This document shows positions 1 through 9,027 of a stretch of DNA of 64,000 bases, one piece after another. The stretch spans positions 62,001 through 126,000 of the forward strand of contig NZ_FZOQ01000014.1 of the NCBI RefSeq assembly GCF_900188175.1, in the 5' to 3' direction. Positions within the stretch are counted from its first letter, which is position 1. Each line of letters begins with the position of its first letter. This DNA comes from Pontibacter ummariensis (GTDB taxonomy: Bacteria; Bacteroidota; Bacteroidia; Cytophagales; Hymenobacteraceae). The notes below the pieces were generated by a model. The model was not told the DNA's origin and did not search any database. It saw only the letters and a program-made list of their open reading frames with translations. The position numbers were made by a program, and so were the translations under genes.

Positions 1-1
1 T

Positions 2-1009
2 GAGGAAGGCCTGAAACTGTTCGAAAGCGTGCTGGAGAACCCTAAGCCAAACCAGGAAGCCCTGAACGACATGGTGGCCGGTATCCTGAAGGCGCGTGAG
101 GATGCGAAAAAGAACAAAGGCGTCATCCTTCGTCAGGCCATGGTTAACTTCGCGAAGTATGGTCCTAAGAACCCATTCAACACGGTACTGAGCGAGAAAG
201 AGCTGAAGGCTACCAAACCACAGGAACTCGTAAACCTAATCAAGAGCATTCCGACCTACGAGCACCGCGTGCTCTACTATGGTCCACGTGAAACAGATAA
301 CCTGGTGGAGACGCTAAACGAAAACCACCTCGTGCCAGCAACCTTGAAACCAGTACCAGCCGAAAAAGAGTACGCCGAGATCGACTTTAACGAGCCAACC
401 GTGTACTGGGCCGACTATGACATGGTACAGGCCGAGATGATGTTCCTGAGCAAGTCTGTGCCTTATAGTAAGGATATTATTCCGGTCGTGCGGCTGTACA
501 ACGAGTACATGGGTGGCATCGTGTTCCAGGACCTGCGTGAGTCTAAAGCTTTGGCTTATTCTACTTACTCCTTCTATAGCCCTGCTTCTGAGAAAGACCG
601 GGCAAATTACCTGCTGTCTTACATTGGCACTCAGGCTGACAAGCTAGCCGAGGCGATGGCCGGCATGCAGAACCTCTTAACCGATATGCCACTGGCAGAT
701 GCAAACTTCCAGAATGCCCGCGCCTCACTGCGCAACAGCATCTCTACGGAGCGCATCAGCAATGCAGATGTCCTGTTCGATTACGAGCGTGCCAAGAAGC
801 TGGGCCTGAACTACGACATCCGCCAGGATGTGTACCAGAGTGCTAACAGCATGACTTTTGATCAACTGCAGGAGTTCCAGCAGAAGTATATCAGGAATCA
901 ACCACAAGCCATCCTGGTCATTGGATCGAAGGACAAGCTGGACTTCAAAGCCCTGGAGAAGTACGGCAAAGTAAAGCAACTTGATCTAAAGACCTTGTTT
1001 GGGTATTAA
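2..1009 (+). CDS. M16 family (insulinase-type) metallopeptidase, C-terminal part
   Basis: The frame is open from base 2, so the gene begins before the window and only about 335 C-terminal residues are present. The segment carries the C-terminal M16 domain pattern RExKALAYSTYSFYSP, a conserved Arg/Tyr region that contacts substrate, followed by a long helical stretch. The zinc-binding HxxEH motif of the N-terminal catalytic domain is outside the window. M16 proteins of this size class are usually periplasmic or cell-envelope proteases in Bacteroidota. A strong hairpin terminator follows about 40 bp after the stop. The family is clear; whether this is the catalytic or the non-catalytic partner of an M16 pair cannot be decided here. 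Confidence 0.85.
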   Translation, partial: EEGLKLFESVLENPKPNQEALNDMVAGILKAREDAKKNKGVILRQAMVNFAKYGPKNPFNTVLSEKELKATKPQELVNLIKSIPTYEHRVLYYGPRETDNLVETLNENHLVPATLKPVPAEKEYAEIDFNEPTVYWADYDMVQAEMMFLSKSVPYSKDIIPVVRLYNEYMGGIVFQDLRESKALAYSTYSFYSPASEKDRANYLLSYIGTQADKLAEAMAGMQNLLTDMPLADANFQNARASLRNSISTERISNADVLFDYERAKKLGLNYDIRQDVYQSANSMTFDQLQEFQQKYIRNQPQAILVIGSKDKLDFKALEKYGKVKQLDLKTLFGY

Positions 1010-1050
1010 GCAACATGATTAGATGCAAAACTAGCGTCAGAAGGATAACA

Positions 1051-1081
1051 AAAACGGCAGCCAAAATTGGCTGCCGTTTTT
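1051..1081 (+). terminator. Intrinsic terminator of the M16 peptidase gene
   Basis: A 14-bp stem (AAAACGGCAGCCAA pairing with TTGGCTGCCGTTTT) with a 2-nt spacing and a T run. It lies 42 bp downstream of the peptidase stop. Confidence 0.85.
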
Positions 1082-1257
1082 GTTTGTGCCAATCGCCGGC
1101 GTGGCTTGCAGCTCGTGTCTTCTTTACCCAAAACCTCTCCCTGCCGCAACTCTGGCAACAGCTAGCGCTATCAACAATTTACTTAAAGAGACCAATAAAA
1201 CCATGTTGCCTCGCCTGCTCCTCATAGCTGCACTACCAGCTACACCAAGAGTTAAAC
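1082..1257. other. Convergent intergenic spacer
   Basis: The space between two facing terminators, between the M16 gene and the isocitrate dehydrogenase gene. No convincing reading frame, promoter or RNA was seen; the short open frames here lack family resemblance. Confidence 0.5.
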
Positions 1258-1292
1258 AAAAAGGCTGCCCGATCACCTCAGGCAGCCTTTCC
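1258..1292 (-). terminator. Intrinsic terminator of isocitrate dehydrogenase
   Basis: A 10-bp stem AAAGGCTGCC/GGCAGCCTTT with an 11-nt loop. Read on the minus strand it ends in a T run and lies 25 bp after the stop codon of the minus-strand gene. Confidence 0.8.
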
Positions 1293-1315
1293 TTTATAAC
1301 TGTAACTTCTTGCTA

Positions 1316-3957
<2,642 letters not shown>

Positions 3958-5301
3958 ATGAGCACAGTCTATACGTTTATTCACCTGTACCTGCTACGCT
4001 ACCTGTTTGTTTTTTTCTTTGCTTCGGCAGCTGTTCCTTCCACTGCTCAGGTAAAGATCATGTGCCTTGGTAATTCTATTACACAAGGCAACACAGAGAA
4101 CCCAGGATACAGGTATAGGTTATGGCAAAAGTTAATTGATGCAGGGGTAGACGTACAACTTGTAGGGTCGCATGCTGTAAACGAGGGCGGTGATTCTCCA
4201 GTTGAAGGCACTGTTTATAAAGGGGTGCCCTACATCAACCGTAACGAAGGCCACTGGGGCTGGACTGTAGATGAGATCTTATCTGGGAGAGACGGAAAGG
4301 GGCACTTATCCAGATGGCTGCAAAGCTACACCCCGGATATTGCGCTTATTCATTTGGGGACGAACGACATGTTCAGGCAGTGTGGCACGGGAAACACATG
4401 TTATCAGGAAACAATAGATGAACTGAAGGAAGTTGTCAGCCAGATACGCGCCAAAAACCCTACTGTAGCCGTCTACCTGGCGCAACTGATCCCTGCCTAC
4501 GAGCAAAAAGTAGGGCCCGGGGCTGCGAAGAACATCAGAGAGCTTAACAAGAGAATTCCTGCCCTGGTAAAGGAACTGCATACAGCCACCTCTCCCGTCG
4601 TACTGGTTGACCAACACGCCGGCTTTGACCCTACTACTGGGGTAGACACTTGGGATGGGGTGCACCCCAACGCTAGCGGCGAGGCGAAAATGGCCCAAAA
4701 GTGGTTCAACGCAATAGAAATTCCCTCCGCGCCACTTCCTACAGAATTAACTTCCTTTACCGGACGCAGCACAGAAGAAGGCTATATACAACTAGTGTGG
4801 GAGACCGCTTCGGAAAAAGACAATGCTTACTTTGAGGTACAGCAATCAACAGATGGAGACACCTTTGAACTGGCAGGGAAGGTGACTGGAGCAGGAACTA
4901 CGGCAACCCCACAACGCTACACGTTTACAGATTCTACAGTATCAGCCAGGAGTGTTTACTATCGCTTGAAACAAGTGAATACAAACGGGACAAGCAGCTT
5001 ATCAGAAGTAGTACAGGTAGAGGTGCCAGAAAGAGAGTTGGCACTAACTGTTTTCCCAACTAAAAGCAGCGGGCACAGCGTAACCTTACACCTCCTGGAA
5101 GGGCAGGCAACGACAGAAGCAGAAGTCTATGTTTATACCTCTGAAGGGAAGCTGGTGCAACAACCTAAAAAGTTAAAGAGCAGAAACGGGGTTTTTCGCA
5201 CGCGTATTTTAACCGGGCAACTGCAAGGCGCAGGTTTATACTTTGTGCGTGTAGTTGTAGCCAGCAAAGTGTATCAAACTGAGTTTATGATAGGCCGCTA
5301 G
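3958..5301 (+). CDS. Secreted SGNH/GDSL hydrolase with T9SS C-terminal sorting domain
   Basis: 447 residues. Residues 1-31 form a signal peptide ending near STAQ. An SGNH hydrolase domain follows: block I GNSIT with the nucleophile Ser40, block III GTND near residue 137, and WDGVHPN near 235 carrying the catalytic Asp and His. A linker domain beginning LPTELTSFTGR and containing YFEVQQSTDG is typical of T9SS cargo. The last ~85 residues (LTVFPT..., ending GLYFVRVVV...FMIGR) match the type A T9SS sorting domain. The expected route is Sec export, then T9SS secretion to the surface or medium; the activity is probably a carbohydrate or lipid esterase, with unknown substrate. The stop codon overlaps the stop of the convergent phosphoribosyltransferase within a CTAG. 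Confidence 0.9.
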   Translation: MSTVYTFIHLYLLRYLFVFFFASAAVPSTAQVKIMCLGNSITQGNTENPGYRYRLWQKLIDAGVDVQLVGSHAVNEGGDSPVEGTVYKGVPYINRNEGHWGWTVDEILSGRDGKGHLSRWLQSYTPDIALIHLGTNDMFRQCGTGNTCYQETIDELKEVVSQIRAKNPTVAVYLAQLIPAYEQKVGPGAAKNIRELNKRIPALVKELHTATSPVVLVDQHAGFDPTTGVDTWDGVHPNASGEAKMAQKWFNAIEIPSAPLPTELTSFTGRSTEEGYIQLVWETASEKDNAYFEVQQSTDGDTFELAGKVTGAGTTATPQRYTFTDSTVSARSVYYRLKQVNTNGTSSLSEVVQVEVPERELALTVFPTKSSGHSVTLHLLEGQATTEAEVYVYTSEGKLVQQPKKLKSRNGVFRTRILTGQLQGAGLYFVRVVVASKVYQTEFMIGR

Positions 5302-5927
5302 CGCTTCTGGTCCTGCTCCTGCAGCATGTTGATGACCAGTTCATCACTTACCTGGTAAAACTCCTCATAGAACTGCCCTACCGCCTGAAAGTTGGGTGGC
5401 ACCAGATAGCAGACGAGTTCATCCACTACCTCACTGATTTGGTCTACTGCTGCCGGGGGGGCAACAGGCACCGCCACCACAATGCGCTTTGGCCCCTGCT
5501 TCTTCACTAAATCGATCGTGCCCATCAACGTTTTGCCTGTCGCGATACCGTCATCCACTATAATGGCTACTTTCCCTTTGAGGTCTTCGTGCTTCCGGTT
5601 GCCCATGTAGAGCTCATACTTCTCCTGTAGCTTTTGCCTGACCCGTGCTATCTCTGTTTCCAGGTAATCTTGCGGCACCTTTGCCCGCTCGTCCACACTC
5701 ACACTCTCCAGGCTAACATAGCCAATAGCAAACTCAGGGTTGGAGGGGTGTCCAACTTTTTTGGACAGAATGACTTCCAGCGGCATGCCTAGTCTTTTAG
5801 CGATCGGAGCCGCGACAGGTACGCCTCCCCGTGGGATGGCGAGCACTACGCCGGGCTCTCCTTTGTACTTCTCCAGTCGGTCTGCCAACATGAGGGCGGC
5901 CTCTTGCCGGTTATGTATCATCTCCAT
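5298..5927 (-). CDS. Phosphoribosyltransferase family protein
   Basis: 209 residues. The PRPP-binding motif VAIIVDDGIATGKT lies at residues 120-133 and an N-terminal IPRGGVPVAAPIA block at 31-43, as in type I PRTases. This is the subfamily often linked or fused to dienelactone-hydrolase-like proteins; the target base or nucleotide is not known. The gene follows a same-strand alpha/beta hydrolase with an 83-bp gap, so the two are probably co-transcribed with the hydrolase first. It converges on the SGNH hydrolase and shares CTAG as the overlapping stop codons of the two genes. Confidence is high for the fold and low for the substrate. Confidence 0.9.
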   Translation of the reverse strand: MEMIHNRQEAALMLADRLEKYKGEPGVVLAIPRGGVPVAAPIAKRLGMPLEVILSKKVGHPSNPEFAIGYVSLESVSVDERAKVPQDYLETEIARVRQKLQEKYELYMGNRKHEDLKGKVAIIVDDGIATGKTLMGTIDLVKKQGPKRIVVAVPVAPPAAVDQISEVVDELVCYLVPPNFQAVGQFYEEFYQVSDELVINMLQEQDQKR

Positions 5928-6010
5928 CGCTTTCTCGGTTTAGTTTTTTTAACTGAGTAACTAAGTCTGCCTGGCTCGCTGGGCTTTCGTTATTGTTGCG
6001 TTAGCCCCCT

Positions 6011-6694
6011 TTAGGGTTGGTTCTGGCGAAGTGGCTGTTGCTTCTTGGGTGGCAGGTATTTCCGGAACCAGTCGGTGGCTAGTTGGGCGCACATTTCCAA
6101 GGCACCGGGCTCCTCGAACAGGTGTGTCGCATCGGGTACGATCTCCACATCCTTGATGCCAAGCAGTTTGTTGTTTGCCTGTATGTTCATCTCCAACACC
6201 GATTCATCCTTGCCACCCACTATGAGCAGCACCGGCACCTGTACATCTGGCAGGGCAGTATCTGCCAAGTCGGGGCGTCCACCGCGGCTAACCACAGCCT
6301 TTATGATGTCGTTCCCAAGCGCAGCGGCGGCCCCTAAAGCAGAGGCGGCTCCGGTACTGGCACCAAAGTAAGCAATGTTAAAGTCAGCTGTTCTGGGGTC
6401 TTGTTGTATCCAGTCGGTCGTGTCAATGAGCCGCTTTGTGAGCATCGGGATATCAAAGCGGTTCTTCGTCTCTTCGTCTTCCTCGGGAGTTAGCAGGTCG
6501 AAGAGTAAGGTGGCATAGCCGGAGCGCTGCAGGTGCTCTGCCACGAAACGGTTGCGGGGACTGAGCCGGCTACTCCCACTGCCGTGCGAGAACACAACCA
6601 GTCCTTTCGCTTCTTCCGGAATTACCAGGTCGCCTATAAGCGACACGTTCTGCACATCTATTCTAACACTATCGTTGAAGTTATAATTTGCCAT
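6011..6694 (-). CDS. Alpha/beta hydrolase (dienelactone-hydrolase-like)
   Basis: 227 residues counted from MANYNFNDSV; an ATG at 6724 would add ten residues (MERTVRKQKA), and neither has a decisive ribosome site. The fold is shown by GLVVFSHGSGSSRLSPRNR (residues 31-49, oxyanion region), the nucleophile elbow GASTG with Ser113, Asp163 in VGGKDESV and His191 in DATHLFEE, giving a complete Ser-Asp-His triad. No signal peptide is visible, so a cytosolic enzyme is expected. It lies upstream of the phosphoribosyltransferase on the same strand. In other bacteria these two families are neighbours or fused, which suggests a joint but unidentified pathway. Confidence 0.85.
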   Translation of the reverse strand: MANYNFNDSVRIDVQNVSLIGDLVIPEEAKGLVVFSHGSGSSRLSPRNRFVAEHLQRSGYATLLFDLLTPEEDEETKNRFDIPMLTKRLIDTTDWIQQDPRTADFNIAYFGASTGAASALGAAAALGNDIIKAVVSRGGRPDLADTALPDVQVPVLLIVGGKDESVLEMNIQANNKLLGIKDVEIVPDATHLFEEPGALEMCAQLATDWFRKYLPPKKQQPLRQNQP

Positions 6695-6832
6695 AGCTTT
6701 TTGTTTTCTTACAGTCCTCTCCATCCTTGAGAAAAGGCTTACTATCAGTTACGACCTGCCCCTTTCAAAGTTCAGCAAGTACAACTCCCTTCCCCTCTAA
6801 GCTCGTAATCAGGTACAGTAAAGCCCTACTCT

Positions 6833-7510
6833 ATGCGCTATTTACACTGTGCGTTTATCTTCTTACTTGCCCTGCTGCTCGCCTGCCAGCAGGAACAGCG
6901 AAGCCTGGAAAAAGCAGGAGCTGCTGTAAGTGGCATTGATTCTTTAGAAGCTGTACAAGAAGAGCCACAGCGAAAAGAGAGTTCCCCTGGCGCCGATACC
7001 CTGAGCTTTGAGGTTGCGTTTTCGAGGTTCTTTCAGGCATTGCAAACAGAGGATACGGTAGCACTAAATCAATTTATAGATCCTCAGCAGGGCTTCTGGC
7101 TGATCGAGCAGCCGGGTGCAGTACCTGCTTATACCCATTATAGTAGCATACAGGAAGTAAAACGCAGTTACCAGAACTTACCTTTCGTTTCTATTACACA
7201 GCAAATGCAGGCATGTGCCTTACAGGAGCGGGAAGAGTTCCCGGAGTTCGACTGTGCCTGGATGGACCAGGGGCGCACCGGCTATGCAGAGGATGGCTGC
7301 TTTTATACTACCGCCACCAGCTTCAGGAACACGGATATGTGGCAGTATGCGAACTTAAGTGAACAGCAGGAAGAAAATGTACAGCAGATGCAGCAACAGG
7401 TCCAGCAGGTGGTGCTGCATACGCCTAGCTCCTATCGTTTCTACTTCATGCACGATGGCGCGCACTGGCGCCTGCTGTTTGCTGATTTACGGGTACCCTG
7501 CAGCGCATAG
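6833..7510 (+). CDS. Uncharacterised lipoprotein
   Basis: 225 residues. MRYLHCAFIFLLALLLAC is a clear lipoprotein signal peptide with lipobox LLAC, so the mature protein starts at Cys18 and is membrane-anchored. The mature region begins with an acidic, low-complexity linker (about residues 20-55), then a globular part with ALQTEDTVALNQFIDPQQGFWLIEQPG, a form resembling small envelope proteins with a nuclear-transport-factor-2-like fold. The last third is glutamine-rich (LSEQQEENVQQMQQQVQQV). No enzyme motif was recognised. It is divergent from the alpha/beta hydrolase and 116 bp upstream of endonuclease V. Confidence 0.75.
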   Translation: MRYLHCAFIFLLALLLACQQEQRSLEKAGAAVSGIDSLEAVQEEPQRKESSPGADTLSFEVAFSRFFQALQTEDTVALNQFIDPQQGFWLIEQPGAVPAYTHYSSIQEVKRSYQNLPFVSITQQMQACALQEREEFPEFDCAWMDQGRTGYAEDGCFYTTATSFRNTDMWQYANLSEQQEENVQQMQQQVQQVVLHTPSSYRFYFMHDGAHWRLLFADLRVPCSA

Positions 7511-7626
7511 ACTAGAATTGAACAATTGCTAGTGCATAACAGAATAAAAGGGACGTTTGTATAACACCTATCGGAAGCAGCGATGCCCCACTCAATACCC
7601 AGTCATTCAACTATCCAAAAGAAAAT

Positions 7627-8310
7627 ATGGCCTACTATAGAAGGTTTAATACTCCCCCACCCGACCCTGCTGTACTTAAAAAGCTAACAGCACAGCAACA
7701 GCAGATGCAGCAGCAGGTCATCATTCAGAAACCTGACTTTGACTTAAAGCTAATTGCAGGCTGCGACTCCTCCTTTATAGGAGAAGACAGCATTCTTTCT
7801 GTCTTTGTGCTGTTGCATTACCCTAGCCTGGAGGTCCTTGAGAAAGTATGGCACCATGGCCCGGTGGAACTGCCTTACATACCGGGCTTTTTAGCCTTTC
7901 GCGAGGCACCCAACCTGCTGTTGGCTTATGAGAAGCTACAGCAAAAGCCTGATCTGATCATGGTAGACGGGCATGGCATCTCACATCCGCGTAAGCTGGG
8001 CATTGCTACCCACCTGGGGCTGCACCTGAAAAAACCCACCATAGGGGTAGCCAAAAAGGTACTGGTCGGCAAGTACACAGAGCCTGCAAGCACCAAAGGG
8101 GCTGTGTCGCCCCTGGTTTATAAGGAGGAGCATATCGCCAATGTACTCCGCACCAAAGACAATGTAAAACCTGTGTTCGTCTCGCCCGGCCACCTGATAG
8201 ATTTAGAATCAGCCACCGAGATAGCTATGACCTGCGCCACCAAGTACAAGCTACCGGAGCCAACAAGGTTGGCGGACCATTACGCGGCGGTGTTCAAGAG
8301 CGAGGTCTGA
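7627..8310 (+). CDS. nfi: Endonuclease V (deoxyinosine 3'-endonuclease)
   Basis: 227 residues, the normal family size. The catalytic pattern is intact: Asp47 in AGCDSSF, the PYIPGFLAFRE motif at 83-93 with Glu93, and Asp114 in VDGHG, followed by HPRKLGIATHLG and IGVAKK. A late His in LADHYAAVF completes the family pattern. The enzyme nicks DNA one nucleotide 3' of deoxyinosine and starts repair of deaminated adenine. Its TGA stop codon at 8308-8310 lies inside the left 43-bp inverted repeat of the adjacent GxxExxY unit, so the 3' end of nfi is shared with that repeat. Confidence 0.95.
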   Translation: MAYYRRFNTPPPDPAVLKKLTAQQQQMQQQVIIQKPDFDLKLIAGCDSSFIGEDSILSVFVLLHYPSLEVLEKVWHHGPVELPYIPGFLAFREAPNLLLAYEKLQQKPDLIMVDGHGISHPRKLGIATHLGLHLKKPTIGVAKKVLVGKYTEPASTKGAVSPLVYKEEHIANVLRTKDNVKPVFVSPGHLIDLESATEIAMTCATKYKLPEPTRLADHYAAVFKSEV

Positions 8311-8348
8311 ATCAGGATTTGCAGGATGTGGAAGGATGGACAGGATTT
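8306..8348 (+). repeat. Left 43-bp inverted repeat of the GxxExxY unit
   Basis: Begins TCTGAATCAGGATTTGCAGG and contains four AGGAT submotifs spaced 9-10 bp apart. It is an exact reverse complement of 8851-8893 and contains the nfi stop codon. Confidence 0.95.
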
Positions 8349-8406
8349 CCGAAGGTGTAAAATTTAATGATGTGGAAGGATGGGCAGGACTTCTGGGGGT
8401 GTAAAA
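8325..8406 (+). repeat. Two imperfect 38-bp direct repeats inside the GxxExxY unit
   Basis: Copies at 8325-8362 and 8369-8406 match at about 33 of 38 positions, both starting GATGTGGAAGGATGG and ending GGTGTAAAA. The first copy overlaps the left inverted repeat, so the second looks like a decayed duplicate of the same end sequence. Confidence 0.85.
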
Positions 8407-8422
8407 GAGTTAGATGAAAGAA

Positions 8423-8818
8423 TTACGTTTTTGCCTTGTAGCTGTTGTTAAACACCTTTTTGTATTGGAGGCTGAGCGCACCGAAGTTGATGAGTAGCCC
8501 CACTGGAAAGTTGTAGGCTACAGTGTAGTTTTTAGCCTGTGCCAGGTGGATATCTTCCAGATTAACGATCGCTTTCAACTCTACTACAATTTTGCTTTCA
8601 ACTATAAAGTCTGCTCTTCTGCTCCCAACTTCCATACCATTGTAGTAAATTACTTGCTCCTTCTCCCGCTCAAAGTTTAGCCCGGCTAGCTCTAGCTCCA
8701 AAGCAAGGCAGCGCTGGTAAATCACCTCCTGAAAGCCACTTCCCAAGGTATTATGCACCTTCATCGCGCATCCTATAGCCCTATAAGTTATCTCATCTAA
8801 CTTCATCGTTATTTTCAA
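8423..8818 (-). CDS. GxxExxY family protein (PD-(D/E)XK nuclease-like)
   Basis: 131 residues. The signature Gly28-x-x-Glu31-x-x-Tyr34 occurs in the segment TLGSGFQEVIYQRCL. A PD-(D/E)XK-type core follows, with Asp70 in RRADFIVE and Glu80-Leu-Lys82 in VVELKA, then a conserved AQAKNYTVAYNFPVGLLINFG stretch, here spanning about residues 93-113. The family is widespread, often multicopy, and functionally uncharacterised; nuclease chemistry is inferred from the fold. The gene is the only one between the perfect 43-bp inverted repeats, opposite in orientation to nfi and clpB. The start MKITMKLDEITYRAIG is typical, with MKLDE at residue 5 as an alternative. Confidence 0.92.
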   Translation of the reverse strand: MKITMKLDEITYRAIGCAMKVHNTLGSGFQEVIYQRCLALELELAGLNFEREKEQVIYYNGMEVGSRRADFIVESKIVVELKAIVNLEDIHLAQAKNYTVAYNFPVGLLINFGALSLQYKKVFNNSYKAKT

Positions 8819-8850
8819 AATTCTTTAATCTTTAAATCATGTTCGGGAGA

Positions 8851-8893
8851 AAATCCTGTCCATCCTTCCACATCCTGCAAATCCTGATTCAGA
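8851..8893 (-). repeat. Right 43-bp inverted repeat of the GxxExxY unit
   Basis: Exact reverse complement of 8306-8348; it ends ...AATCCTGATTCAGA on the plus strand. It lies 33 bp upstream of the start of the GxxExxY gene, so it could also act as part of that gene's control region. Confidence 0.95.
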
Positions 8894-9027
8894 CAATTTG
8901 TCTTGATTCCTCAAGATCATCGCTTCACAACATGACATAACTACATTAAAACCACCCAAAAGTACCAATGGTGCGTAAATTGATTGTATGGTTAGCGTAA
9001 GTAAAACTATTGAAAACAGGGAAAGAA

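Larger units (their letters stand above)
8306..8893. mobile_element. Compact GxxExxY unit bounded by perfect 43-bp inverted repeats
   Basis: A 588-bp segment whose ends (8306-8348 and 8851-8893) are exact 43-bp inverted repeats, enclosing one minus-strand GxxExxY gene. No transposase is present and no target-site duplication is evident outside the repeats. The layout resembles a small non-autonomous or self-spreading nuclease unit, but mobility is inferred and not shown. The left repeat overlaps the last bases and stop of nfi; the right one ends 134 bp before clpB. Confidence 0.5.

Noticed and set aside
8306-8893. Insertion sequence or MITE with target duplication
   Set aside because: No transposase and no direct repeats just outside the 43-bp ends; kept as a repeat-bounded unit with unproven mobility.
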